Positions 1 through 7,914 of a stretch of DNA of 64,000 nt are shown one piece after another. The translations under genes were made by a program, and so were the position numbers. How positions within the stretch are numbered: position 1 is the stretch's first letter; the number at the start of each line of letters is the position of its first letter. The notes under the pieces were generated by a model, which did no database searches, was not told where the DNA came from, and was given only the letters and a program-made list of their open reading frames with translations. This stretch comes from CAJPQU01 sp052170475 (GTDB taxonomy: Bacteria; Bacillota; Negativicutes; Selenomonadales; Selenomonadaceae), in the NCBI GenBank assembly GCA_052170475.1, contig JBQNAL010000004.1, forward strand, positions 62,001 through 126,000. Reading direction: 5' to 3'.

Positions 1-107
1 TTCCCCGGTATATGGTCCCCATGGTCTATCATGCCGTGGAGGAGCTGCCGCGCAATACGAATGGAAAAATTGACCGCTTGAAGCTCACGCAAACGGTCAA
101 TCAATAG
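1..107 (+). CDS. C-terminal end of an AMP-forming ligase (adenylation domain), partial
   Basis: Frame 3 is open from the window edge to a TAG at 105-107 and encodes the last 34 residues of a protein. They contain PRNTNGKIDR, the A10 motif of adenylation domains and acyl-CoA synthetases, whose lysine contacts substrate in the adenylate-forming step. The enzyme would activate an amino or fatty acid as an AMP ester and load it on a carrier. The next gene, 16 bases on, is a carrier protein of DltC-like form, so a DltA/DltC-type loading pair is the natural reading. The substrate cannot be told because the body of the gene lies outside the window. Confidence 0.8.
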   Translation, partial: PRYMVPMVYHAVEELPRNTNGKIDRLKLTQTVNQ

Positions 108-123
108 TGGGAGGGTGTATGAG

Positions 124-354
124 ATGGAAAAGATTTATGAGATATTGGGGCAGCTTCGGCCAGAGTTTGATTTTAGAAATTCGGCCGATTTTATTGAAGA
201 GGGGTTACTGGACTCCTTTGATATTGTTTCCTTCGTTACGGAGTTAGAGGATACGTTCGACTGCTTGATCGATGCGTTGGATATTGTCCCCGAGAATTTC
301 AATACGGTGGAGCATGTGATTGCGGTTGTCCGAAAGAATGGCGGTCAGATTTGA
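124..354 (+). CDS. Acyl/peptidyl carrier protein, DltC-like
   Basis: A 76-residue carrier protein. The motif GLLDSFDIV places the phosphopantetheine-bearing serine at residue 31, and the acidic helix that follows (ELEDTFD) is typical of carriers. The spacing and the PENFNT segment before the last helix resemble D-alanyl carrier DltC more than fatty-acid AcpP. I chose ATG 124 because GGGAGG at 109-114 is correctly spaced from it; GTG 115 would overlap the ribosome binding site. The gene follows an adenylation-domain gene and its stop overlaps the next start (TTGA), so it is translationally coupled within the operon. The cargo is unknown. Confidence 0.85.
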   Translation: MEKIYEILGQLRPEFDFRNSADFIEEGLLDSFDIVSFVTELEDTFDCLIDALDIVPENFNTVEHVIAVVRKNGGQI

Positions 355-1118
355 GCAGCTACGACGTTAAGAAAATGCTTTCCGGCAAGGTGTGTTTCAT
401 CACCGGCTGCGGCAAGGGGCTGGGGAAAGCGACGATGATCGCTTTTGCTGAGGCGGGAGCGGCAGCGATCTACGCGAACGATGTTGTCGAAGGCAGTATC
501 GATGCGTCGGCCAAGGAACTGCAAGAAAAATATGAGACGAAAATCGTTCCCCTGTATTTTGATGTCAGTGATTTTGCCGCAGATAAAGCGGCGATTTTAC
601 GCATCAAAAAGGAACATCAACGGCTGGACGTTTTGGTCAATAATGCTGGCGTGATGAAAGACGCGCTGATCGGAAGCGTTACCCGCAATTTGATCGATTG
701 GACGTATGGCACCAATGTCTTTGGGACAATGGAGCTCTTGCAGCTGGCCACTAAATTGATGATGAAGCAGAAACAGGGGAGTATCATCAACTTGTCTTCC
801 ATTGTCGGCATCACGGGGAATCCCGGGCAGCTCGTCTATTCTTCGACGAAAGGGGCGATTATTGCCATGACGAAGACGGCGGCGAAGGAATTGGCGCCGC
901 ATGGGATTCGCGTGAATGCCATCGCCCCGGGCATGATCGATACGGACATGATGCGATCGGTAGGTGAGAAGCATTTAGCGGTGCATTTGCGCCATATTCC
1001 GATGGGGCGGTTGGGGTATCCCGTGGAGATTGCCAATGCGGCCGTCTTTTTGGCTTCGGATTTGGCATCATATATCAGTGGGCAGATTTTAGCGGTAGAC
1101 GGCTGCGTTTTGGTGTGA
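351..1118 (+). CDS. SDR-family 3-oxoacyl-ACP reductase-like protein (FabG-like)
   Basis: A 255-residue classical short-chain dehydrogenase. The NAD(P)-binding glycine motif TGCGKGLG is at residues 18-25, NNAG at 97-100, and the catalytic serine, Tyr163 and Lys167 (YSSTK) are all present. FabG enzymes reduce a 3-oxoacyl thioester on a carrier protein. The TTG start overlaps the carrier gene stop by four bases; ATG 375 is an alternative that still precedes the glycine motif. Its place between a carrier gene and a FabH-like gene supports a role in building or reducing an acyl chain, but a sugar-nucleotide or keto-acid substrate is also possible for this family. Confidence 0.85.
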   Translation: MSSYDVKKMLSGKVCFITGCGKGLGKATMIAFAEAGAAAIYANDVVEGSIDASAKELQEKYETKIVPLYFDVSDFAADKAAILRIKKEHQRLDVLVNNAGVMKDALIGSVTRNLIDWTYGTNVFGTMELLQLATKLMMKQKQGSIINLSSIVGITGNPGQLVYSSTKGAIIAMTKTAAKELAPHGIRVNAIAPGMIDTDMMRSVGEKHLAVHLRHIPMGRLGYPVEIANAAVFLASDLASYISGQILAVDGCVLV

Positions 1119-1130
1119 GGAGAAGGATCA

Positions 1131-2198
1131 ATGCTTACCACATTTCAGGGAATGAAGATCAGCGGGGTTTTGAGCGTATTGCCGGAAACTGAGTATTCGT
1201 ACGATGAGGAGACTAAGGCGTTTGCCGATTTGCAGACGAGGCGCCTAAAGCGCATCATGGGATTCAATAAGCGCCGGGCGGCGAAGGAGACTACCACGAC
1301 CTGCGATCTGTGTCTGCGGGGGGTGAAATACCTTCTGGATGAGCAGCGAATAAAGCGGGAAGAGATTGGTGCACTCCTCGTTTTGAGCGTTACCCCGGAC
1401 TATTATGTGCCGCAGATGAGCAACATCATCCAAGGGGAGTTGGATCTGCCGAAGGACATCGTTTGTTTAGACATTTCTCAGGCTTGTTCTGCTTATGTGC
1501 TGGGGCTTTATCAAGGTTTTATGGTATTGGAGCATTTACCGGCGGAGAAGAAAGTGGTCGTCTGTACAGGGGATGTTTTTTGCCGCAAAAATCCCGCGTG
1601 GCCGCTCTCGGAGCCTTCCTTTGGCGGCGATGCGGCGACGGTAACGGTTTTAGAAAAGGACGAAGGGGCATCGGACTGCTATATCAGCGTATACAACGAT
1701 GGAACGCAGCGGGAGGCCTTGATCATGCACGCTGGAGGCTTTAAGATGCCGCGCAGCCCGGAAACAGCCCTCCCTGTGGATACTGGCTATGGATATGTAC
1801 GCAGCTACAATGAACTTTGGATGGATGGGTCTACCGTTTTCAATTTTGTTCAGAAAGAAATACCACCGGCGATTGAGGAACTTCTTGCTTATTCACACAA
1901 AACGAAGGATGAGATCGACTGGTATCTTTTCCATCAGCCGAATAAATTCATGCTGCAGAAGCTCGCTCAGCGCATGCAGGTGGCTCCGAAGAAGATGCCA
2001 ATGAATATCGTGGAGACATTCGGGAACTCCAGTGGGTCGTGCGTCGGCGTCAATATCGTCCATAATTTAGGGGAGCAGCTCCTTGACCATACCTATACTT
2101 GCTGCCTGTCGGGTTTTGGCGGGGGGTTGGCTTGGGTATCGGCAGTTTTGGATATTGGGCCGGTGGATTTTTGCCAGGCACTGATTACGGATTTATAA
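1131..2198 (+). CDS. 3-oxoacyl-ACP synthase III family protein (FabH-like)
   Basis: A 355-residue thiolase-fold condensing enzyme. The triad expected of KAS III is visible: Cys119 in DISQACSAY, His268 in FHQPN and Asn299 in GNSSGSCVGVN. These enzymes prime chain synthesis by Claisen condensation of an acyl-CoA with malonyl-carrier, or transfer an acyl group. It lies 12 bases after a FabG-like reductase and downstream of a carrier protein, and is unlikely to be the housekeeping FabH because no fabD, fabK or fabF is nearby. Specialised FabH homologues of this kind are known from polyketide and surface-sugar acylation loci. Confidence 0.88.
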   Translation: MLTTFQGMKISGVLSVLPETEYSYDEETKAFADLQTRRLKRIMGFNKRRAAKETTTTCDLCLRGVKYLLDEQRIKREEIGALLVLSVTPDYYVPQMSNIIQGELDLPKDIVCLDISQACSAYVLGLYQGFMVLEHLPAEKKVVVCTGDVFCRKNPAWPLSEPSFGGDAATVTVLEKDEGASDCYISVYNDGTQREALIMHAGGFKMPRSPETALPVDTGYGYVRSYNELWMDGSTVFNFVQKEIPPAIEELLAYSHKTKDEIDWYLFHQPNKFMLQKLAQRMQVAPKKMPMNIVETFGNSSGSCVGVNIVHNLGEQLLDHTYTCCLSGFGGGLAWVSAVLDIGPVDFCQALITDL

Positions 2199-2232
2199 AC
2201 TGATGGTTGGGGCAAGATGGAGCGTATGAGGC

Positions 2233-3033
2233 ATGGAGTTACAGTGCGTTCAAGATATAGACGAGATAAAACGACAGATTACCCGTATTAAGACATATAA
2301 AAAGCCCTGTTTTACGAATTTCTATCTCAATGACGAACGGCTCCAATATTGGGTGAAGAAGGGAACGCTTTTTTGTCATAGCTCGCAATATAGTTGTGCT
2401 ATATGCTGTCAACAGTTTGATTATTATCAACTGTTTTTTTTCTCCCATGACCTCGCAGATTTTTGTGATTTAGTGGCGAGTCTGCCGCGAAATGGGCGGA
2501 GTCTGCATGCGGATATTATCGGCGATCAAGCGGCATGTATCGAAGCGGTGGAGGCATGCGGATTTCGATATTATGATTCTTTTTATCGATTATCGAGGGT
2601 CAACCGAACGGTTAAGTCCTTTGCTGCACCGAAAGAGTGGCTGGCAACGCCGCAGGACGCCGCAGAAATAGAGGATATGCTGCTGCGGCAGTTTGACACG
2701 CATTGTGATCAAATCCCGGATCTTTACGATTTGCAGCATTTGATTGCGGCGGGGCATATCTTTGTCATTCGCGACGAGGAAAAGTCGTGTATCGCGTCTG
2801 CGATTCTATTTGAAACGTATGGGAAAATGATCGTCTGGAAACATTGGCTCACGCGGCCAGCGTATCGACGGGAGCGGCGTGGGCTTCTGCTGTATTTGTT
2901 TTTTCAGCGATATATGGAGAATTTCCAGCGTCAGATTCTGTTTGTGCATAAGAACAGTACATCGCAAAACTTTTATCAGACGTTTCATTTTCAACGGGAT
3001 GGTCTTTCGGACCATGTTTATGTCTTACCGTAA
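2233..3033 (+). CDS. GNAT-like acyltransferase, operon member
   Basis: A 266-residue protein whose C-terminal half (about 130-266) has a GNAT-like pattern: a strand with VIRDEEKSCIASAIL, then an alpha-helix after RPAYRRERRGLLLYLFF and a terminal segment NFYQTFHFQRDG resembling the YxxxGF end of acetyltransferases. The N-terminal half (cysteine- and tyrosine-rich, CHSSQYSCAICCQQF) is not recognised. The gene is visibly AT-richer than its neighbours. It sits between a FabH-like gene and a second carrier gene, so it may move an acyl group from a carrier onto an amine. The family call is moderate; the substrate is unknown. Confidence 0.55.
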   Translation: MELQCVQDIDEIKRQITRIKTYKKPCFTNFYLNDERLQYWVKKGTLFCHSSQYSCAICCQQFDYYQLFFFSHDLADFCDLVASLPRNGRSLHADIIGDQAACIEAVEACGFRYYDSFYRLSRVNRTVKSFAAPKEWLATPQDAAEIEDMLLRQFDTHCDQIPDLYDLQHLIAAGHIFVIRDEEKSCIASAILFETYGKMIVWKHWLTRPAYRRERRGLLLYLFFQRYMENFQRQILFVHKNSTSQNFYQTFHFQRDGLSDHVYVLP

Positions 3034-3082
3034 TGTGATTTTCCCTGCCAAAACTTTAACGGCTGACTGAGGAGGACGGTTC

Positions 3083-3367
3083 ATGGATAAGATCGAGCAA
3101 GTGATTTTGCGGCAGATCAAAAATTTTAATGAAACGCTATCCACCCCGGTGGAGATTTCTAAGGGGACGGATGCGGTTCTCTTTGGTTCGGACGGCGTCT
3201 TAGAGTCCATCGATTTTGTCAGTTTGATTTTAGATCTTGAAGAGGCATTGACCGAAGAGCTTCAGACGGAGGTATCTTTGATGAATGAGAAGGCGCTGTC
3301 GGAAAAGAACAGTCCCTTTCGGACGGTGGGAACTCTCGCGGCCTATGTTCGTTCGATTACGGGGTGA
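3083..3367 (+). CDS. Second acyl carrier protein
   Basis: A 94-residue carrier protein with the serine for phosphopantetheine at residue 42 (GVLESIDFVSLIL) and the usual acidic following helix (LEEALTEELQ). It has a longer N-terminus and a looser loop (MNEKALSEKNSPF) than AcpP. GGAGGACGG lies just before the ATG. It is the second carrier of the operon, and clearly different from the first, which suggests that two acyl or aminoacyl intermediates are handled separately. The next reductase gene starts at its stop codon (TGATG), so the two are translationally coupled. Confidence 0.8.
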   Translation: MDKIEQVILRQIKNFNETLSTPVEISKGTDAVLFGSDGVLESIDFVSLILDLEEALTEELQTEVSLMNEKALSEKNSPFRTVGTLAAYVRSITG

Positions 3368-4080
3368 TGGCGGTGGAGCGGATTATCGTCATTACGGGAA
3401 CCCGAAAGGGCATCGGGGAAGCGTTGGCCAAGTTTTTTTTGGCAAAAGGGCATTGGGTGCTTGGGTGCAGTCGGTCTTTTCCCGATTGGACAAAGGGTGA
3501 GACTTTTCCAAAATATCAGCATTACATTGCGGATGTCAGCGATGAAGCGGCGATTAAAACGATGTTTGCTGGGATAAGGGAGCGCTTTGGCCGCGTCGAT
3601 TATCTTATCAATAACGCGGGCGTGGCTTCGATGAATCATGCGCTCCTGACGCCGATGGCGACGTTTCACCGCCTGTTTGATACGAATGTAGCGGGCGCGT
3701 TCCTTTGCGCCCGAGAGGCGGCGAAACTGATGCGGAAAAAACAGTTTGGCCGCATCGTAAATTTTTCTACGATGGCGGTACCCATCAAGCTGCAAGGCGA
3801 GGCGGTGTACGCGGCTTCTAAGGCGGCGGTAGTCATGCTCACGCAGGTATTGGCTAAGGAATTTGCCGAGTATGGCATCACCGTGAATGCTGTGGGGCCG
3901 GTGCCCGTGAAGACGGATCTCATTCGCGGCGTCAGCGAAGGGAAAATGGCGCGACTTTTGGAGCGTCAAGCGATCAAACGCTATGGGACGTATGCGGATA
4001 TAGCGAATGTCATTGACTTTTTTCTGCGCGAGGAGAGCTCTTTTGTTACCGGGCAAGTGATTTATCTGGGGGGCGTCTGA
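3367..4080 (+). CDS. Second SDR-family reductase (FabG-like)
   Basis: A 237-residue classical SDR with TGTRKGIG at residues 10-17, INNAG near 81-85, a catalytic Ser134, Tyr148 and Lys152 (YAASK). The ATG at 3367 overlaps the carrier stop; a GTG three bases upstream is also possible. It differs strongly from the first SDR of the operon, so the two probably act on different intermediates. The carrier-reductase-ligase order (3083-5423) looks like a second functional block of the same pathway. Function as a ketoreductase is inferred from family and context. Confidence 0.83.
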   Translation: MAVERIIVITGTRKGIGEALAKFFLAKGHWVLGCSRSFPDWTKGETFPKYQHYIADVSDEAAIKTMFAGIRERFGRVDYLINNAGVASMNHALLTPMATFHRLFDTNVAGAFLCAREAAKLMRKKQFGRIVNFSTMAVPIKLQGEAVYAASKAAVVMLTQVLAKEFAEYGITVNAVGPVPVKTDLIRGVSEGKMARLLERQAIKRYGTYADIANVIDFFLREESSFVTGQVIYLGGV

Positions 4081-4082
4081 TC

Positions 4083-5423
4083 GTGTATGCCGATTTCTTT
4101 CGGGAAAGGTTTGAAGCCCATGCGGATCAAGAGGCTATCGTCTGGAACGATCGAAGTTATCTGTACAGCGACCTTTTAGCGTATTGGCAGTCAGACAAGG
4201 AAAAATTGGAAAAACTGATTCAAAGACCGATGGTGGTTGCGTTGGAGGGGGATTTTTCGCCTCACGCAGCGACCATTTTGTTATGTCTGATTGACTTGCA
4301 TTGTATTATTGTGCCGCTGACCAAACGCGCTGGCTCTCATCGGGAAACATGCGAAGAGCTGGCCGAGGCGGAAGCGGTGATTCGAATCGGCGACGAGGAT
4401 ACGTTTCTGTTCTTCAAAACGGGGCAACAGGCGGTACATCCTCTGCTCGTCGGCTTAAAGAGGAAGAATCATCCCGGGCTGGTGTTCTTTTCTTCTGGAT
4501 CTACGGGAGAGCGTAAGGCTGTCGTCCATGATGCTGTGCCGCTTTTGGCAAAGTTTCACATGGTACGGAAAGCCATGCGCATGATCACTTTCTTGTTGTT
4601 CGATCATATGGGCGGACTGAATACGCTGCTCTATATTTTGTCGAATGCCGGCTGCATGGTGGCGCTTTCTTCACGTCAGCCTGATGTGGTCTGCGCGATG
4701 ATTGAAAAATATCGCGTGGAGGCGCTTCCCACGTCGCCGACGTTCCTCAATCTATTGCTTTTGAGCGGCGCGCATGAGAAGTACAGTCTGGAGAGCCTGA
4801 AAATCGTTACCTACGGGACGGAAATGATGCCGGAGAGTACGCTGCAAAGGTTCCATGCGCTTTTTCCTCACATTACGCTGCTCCAAACCTATGGCCTCTC
4901 GGAAATTGGCGTCGTGCGATCAAAGTCAAAAGCATCCGATTCCCTCTGGGTGAAAATTGGCGGAGAGGATTTTCAAACGCGCGTGGTGGAGGGGCAGTTA
5001 GAAATCAAGGCAAAATCCGCCATGCTGGGCTATCTGAACGCGAAAAGCCCTTTTACCATCGACGGGTGGCTTCGCACCGGGGACTTAGTGGAAGAGGATG
5101 GGGACTACATCCGTTTTTTAGGCCGCGCTTCCGAGGTCATCAACGTCGGAGGACAGAAGGTATATCCGGCGCAGGTGGAAAGTGTTCTGCAGATGATGCC
5201 CGGGGTGGAGGAGGCTGTCGTCAGCGGGGAAGCAAATGTGTTGACCGGCCAAATCGTTAAGGCGCGGGTAAAACTGCGGCACGACGAACCGGCAGTGATG
5301 TTTAAGAAACGTTTGAAGATTTTTTGTCAAGGGAAGCTGGAGAATTATCAGATCCCGCAAAAGGTGGTCGTCGTTCGGGAATCTCTGCACAGCGAACGAT
5401 TTAAGAAGATGAGAAAGGCGTAA
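4083..5423 (+). CDS. AMP-forming acyl ligase (ANL superfamily)
   Basis: A 446-residue adenylate-forming enzyme. Visible motifs are the phosphate loop FFSSGSTGERKAV (about residues 138-150), YGLSEIG (about 274-280) and WLRTGDL (about 329-335); the C-terminal SERFKKMRK may carry the equivalent of the A10 lysine although the GK context is lost. It is short for an acyl-CoA synthetase (usually 500 or more), with a reduced N-terminal part. It begins with GTG two bases after the SDR stop and is the last gene of the operon. It probably loads an acid onto one of the two carriers. The substrate cannot be read from sequence. Confidence 0.85.
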   Translation: MYADFFRERFEAHADQEAIVWNDRSYLYSDLLAYWQSDKEKLEKLIQRPMVVALEGDFSPHAATILLCLIDLHCIIVPLTKRAGSHRETCEELAEAEAVIRIGDEDTFLFFKTGQQAVHPLLVGLKRKNHPGLVFFSSGSTGERKAVVHDAVPLLAKFHMVRKAMRMITFLLFDHMGGLNTLLYILSNAGCMVALSSRQPDVVCAMIEKYRVEALPTSPTFLNLLLLSGAHEKYSLESLKIVTYGTEMMPESTLQRFHALFPHITLLQTYGLSEIGVVRSKSKASDSLWVKIGGEDFQTRVVEGQLEIKAKSAMLGYLNAKSPFTIDGWLRTGDLVEEDGDYIRFLGRASEVINVGGQKVYPAQVESVLQMMPGVEEAVVSGEANVLTGQIVKARVKLRHDEPAVMFKKRLKIFCQGKLENYQIPQKVVVVRESLHSERFKKMRKA

Positions 5424-5627
5424 CAGTGCGGAAGATGTTTTCGTTCAAAGCACTTACTTCTGTTCGCGGCTTATTTGAGCGGGTAAGGGAAGCGCGCCCT
5501 TGAGCCAAAGAGCTTGACCCATCGAAGGCCATCCTTTTCTGCGGAAAAAATCCGATAGATGCGCTTCCAATGCACCGTCTGCAATCCATACATGACCTTC
5601 ACTCCTGCCCTATGCCGCCCGCCACCG
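5424..5627. other. Intergenic region between convergent operons, no gene seen
   Basis: This stretch separates the acyl operon from the oppositely oriented FliD-like gene. Short open frames exist but none has a ribosome binding site or recognisable residues. I see no strong terminator for the plus-strand operon here. Confidence 0.4.
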
Positions 5628-5684
5628 CAAAAGAAAACGCGCCGACCGAAAAGAGCGGGCGTCCTGCCTTTCCGGGTCGGCGCG
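5628..5684 (-). terminator. Rho-independent terminator of the FliD-like gene
   Basis: A perfect 10-bp stem (5638-5647 with 5675-5684, CGCGCCGACC and its complement) is followed on the minus strand by TTTTCTTTT. It starts 12 bases after the stop of the minus-strand gene ending at 5697. The loop is long (27 bases) and can pair internally. Confidence 0.75.
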
Positions 5685-5696
5685 TCGATGTCGCCA

Positions 5697-6485
5697 TCAA
5701 AAGTACAGATTGAGCAGCGTCCCCAAGCGGTTGTAGTTCGCCTGCTGCGCGAGGGCGCGGTTCGAGTAGCTCATGTGTGCGCTGTCCATGGCCTTTTTGC
5801 CCACGAGAGACTCCACCCCGGGGAAGAGGCTGCCCTTTTGGTAGGCCGCCTGATTCGCCCGCATCTCGGCCCGTCCGGCCAAGCCGTTTTTCCCCAGCAC
5901 CGCTTCCACCGTCTTGGGGGATTTCTTCAGCGCCGCGGTCAAGCGGTCATTGTCCACCTTGAGCTGCCCGGTGGCCGGATCCGTCGTGATCCCGGCCTCC
6001 CTTAGCGAGCGGGAAAACTGCCGCTCCTCCTTGAAGGTGTCCGCCATCCGCCCGACGCGGCTCGATACGTCGGCATTTTCGTCAAAGAATTTCGCCGTGT
6101 CGTTGTACTGCTTTACGAAGTCATTGACCTTGCCCAAAACGGCCTTCGTCTTCGCGTCGGTCTCCACCGCCGTCTGCCCTTTGACCTCAAAATCGGTGGA
6201 TTTGAGCGCCGCCGCCGATTTTTTGAGATCTGCCGTCTTCGTGTCCGCCTCGGTCGTAAACTTCTGCTGCGCCGCCGCATACTGCTTTAAGAGGCGGCCA
6301 ATCTGCGCGCCGTTCCCGTAGAGGGAGGAAAATGCGTTATATTGATTTTCTTTTTGGGCAGAGCGCTGCCCGCCCCAAAAGGAATTTTTCGTGTTCGCGT
6401 TCGACAGGCGGACAAAGGCCAGCCCGCGATTGGCGATCTGAACCATCATCGACGTCTGCCGCGCCGTGGAAAAAATCGTTGCCAT
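5697..6485 (-). CDS. FliD-like flagellar cap-related protein
   Basis: A 262-residue protein. Residues about 125-215 follow the FliD C-terminal pattern: VNDFVKQYND, a region of short helices, then RSLREAGITTDPATGQLKVD and DRLTAALKKSPKTVEAVLG, matching the family signature of a late-maturing GI-t-x-d-G-x-L-x-D block followed by AL...P..V. FliD caps the growing flagellar filament. This protein is about half the usual length, has no visible hypervariable middle domain, and no other flagellar gene is in the window. It lies tail-to-tail with the acyl operon. It may be a shortened FliD paralogue or a domain reused for another export role. No signal peptide is seen, as expected of flagellar export substrates. 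Confidence 0.6.
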   Translation of the reverse strand: MATIFSTARQTSMMVQIANRGLAFVRLSNANTKNSFWGGQRSAQKENQYNAFSSLYGNGAQIGRLLKQYAAAQQKFTTEADTKTADLKKSAAALKSTDFEVKGQTAVETDAKTKAVLGKVNDFVKQYNDTAKFFDENADVSSRVGRMADTFKEERQFSRSLREAGITTDPATGQLKVDNDRLTAALKKSPKTVEAVLGKNGLAGRAEMRANQAAYQKGSLFPGVESLVGKKAMDSAHMSYSNRALAQQANYNRLGTLLNLYF

Positions 6486-6620
6486 GCGCCCGTCTCCTTC
6501 CCTGAAAAAGTCGTTTCCTTGCGTTTTGGCGGCGCCTCACGTCCGTGAGATGCGTCCTTCCCGTACGGCGACGGTGAGGGACGTGGCCGCTTGGCACACG
6601 CGCCGGGTGTTCACACCGTA

Positions 6621-6626
6621 ATTATA
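6621..6626 (-). promoter_or_regulatory. Candidate -10 element upstream of the FliD-like gene
   Basis: TATAAT on the minus strand, 136 bases before the ATG at 6485. No good -35 hexamer or sigma-28 motif is seen at the right distance, so this is only a candidate. Confidence 0.35.
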
Positions 6627-6704
6627 GCACGTTTCCCCCGCAAGAGAAACGAAAACTTGCCTCGCCTTACAAATGAAACTTTGTGGTTCTTGCCCTCTTT
6701 ATCC

Positions 6705-7133
6705 TCAAAATTTCAGCAATCCATTTTCATCAAATTGAAAAGTTGGTCCCCATGCAACTTCCCAATAGTATCCATCTAAATCCGAAAAATAGGCGTGATA
6801 GCCACCCCAGAAAACTTCCTGTGGCTCTTTTACAATTTTTCCCCCTGCTTTTCTTACTAATTCGATTACATGATCTACATCTTCTCTATGTTCAACATTG
6901 TAAGCTAATGTCATTCCTGAAAATCCATTTCCTTTTGGCGGATGATTTTCATCAATATCTTTGGCTAATTGTTCCAAAGGAAATAGTTCAAACTTTGTTC
7001 CCGGCGTATCAAAAAAGCATACCGGCGGATGATTTTCTCTGCAATTCGTCTTATATCCTAACCCATCTCTATAAAACTTGATTGCCCTTTCCATATCTTT
7101 GACACCTAAACAAATACAAGTAATCTTGTTCAT
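6705..7133 (-). CDS. VOC (glyoxalase/bleomycin resistance) superfamily protein
   Basis: A 142-residue protein with the paired beta-alpha-beta-beta-beta modules of the vicinal oxygen chelate family: CICLGVKDMERAIKFYRDGLGY at the N-terminus, FELFPL near residue 50, and YHAYFSDLDGYYWEVAWGP near 112-130, where DPDGY..E is the usual metal-ligand strand. Members include glyoxalase I, dioxygenases and antibiotic-binding proteins; which applies is not visible. The gene is clearly AT-richer than its neighbours and stands alone between unrelated genes, which suggests recent acquisition. GGAGGG precedes the ATG. Confidence 0.85.
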   Translation of the reverse strand: MNKITCICLGVKDMERAIKFYRDGLGYKTNCRENHPPVCFFDTPGTKFELFPLEQLAKDIDENHPPKGNGFSGMTLAYNVEHREDVDHVIELVRKAGGKIVKEPQEVFWGGYHAYFSDLDGYYWEVAWGPTFQFDENGLLKF

Positions 7134-7247
7134 CGTTCCCTCCTATGGATGCAACTTTGTAAATTGCTGTCTATTGAATTGTATCACTTTTCCCACATGT
7201 TATCCTTGCATCAAGCTGAATATCCATTCTTGTACCTGCGCCGCCGG

Positions 7248-7913
7248 TCAGCGCAGGGTTTCCACCGTGAAGGAGGACGCGCCGCAGCGGGCACAGCGAT
7301 AGCGGCCGGGATGGCGGACGATGGCGCCCGCCCGCAGGTAGCAAAAGGCGTTACCGCAGGCGCCGCAGGTCACCCGATAGCGATAGCGCGCCGCGTTTGG
7401 CCGGATGGTGGTCTCTGCCGAATGCACCGCAATGGAAAGCCCCAAAGCCTCATTGAGCTTTCGCATGAAGAAGCGAAAGTGCGTGCCGTGTCCTTCGCCG
7501 TAAGGGAGACAGGCGTGGAGCATCTCATGGCAGACGACGCTCACGAGGTTTTCTTCGTTTCCGGGGAAAAAGAGGTGGCGGCTGAAGGAGAGCACGCAGT
7601 GCGCATCATCGGCGCGGCGGATGCGGCAGGTGCCAAGCTCCCGAAGTCCTCGGGAAAGGCGGATCCGCTCCACCTCTCGCAAGGGGAGCGCTCGCCCCGC
7701 ATAGTGCGCCAAGACTGCCTCGAAGTAGGGGCGATAGGCGGCGATGATGTCCGCCGCGCGGGGAAGCCGCCCCTCCAAAACCGCACTGGGTGCCGCACCC
7801 CGATGCCCCACGGCTTTCGCTGTGCAGGAACCCGCTTTCTCCCCATGCGCCGAAGGATACGGCGCGCATCGCGGCGTATCCTTCGATCTGTCCGCGCCCC
7901 AAAGCATCTCCAT
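7248..7913 (-). CDS. SprT-like zinc metallopeptidase with C-terminal zinc ribbon
   Basis: A 221-residue protein with the SprT core. CHEMLHACLPYGEGHG carries the zinc protease motif HExxH (His129, Glu130, His133) and a likely third ligand at His142; TCGACG and CARCG at about 182-211 supply the four cysteines of a C-terminal zinc ribbon. This is the architecture of SprT/Spartan proteins, which in eukaryotes cleave DNA-protein crosslinks; the bacterial role is poorly defined. It starts one base after the stop of the DUF4446 gene and so probably belongs to the parA-parB-DUF4446 transcription unit. Confidence 0.85.
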   Translation of the reverse strand: MEMLWGADRSKDTPRCAPYPSAHGEKAGSCTAKAVGHRGAAPSAVLEGRLPRAADIIAAYRPYFEAVLAHYAGRALPLREVERIRLSRGLRELGTCRIRRADDAHCVLSFSRHLFFPGNEENLVSVVCHEMLHACLPYGEGHGTHFRFFMRKLNEALGLSIAVHSAETTIRPNAARYRYRVTCGACGNAFCYLRAGAIVRHPGRYRCARCGASSFTVETLR

Positions 7914-7914
7914 C

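Noticed and set aside
5401..5589. 62-residue minus-strand frame after the acyl ligase gene
   Set aside because: No ribosome site, no family and it overlaps the end of the ligase gene.
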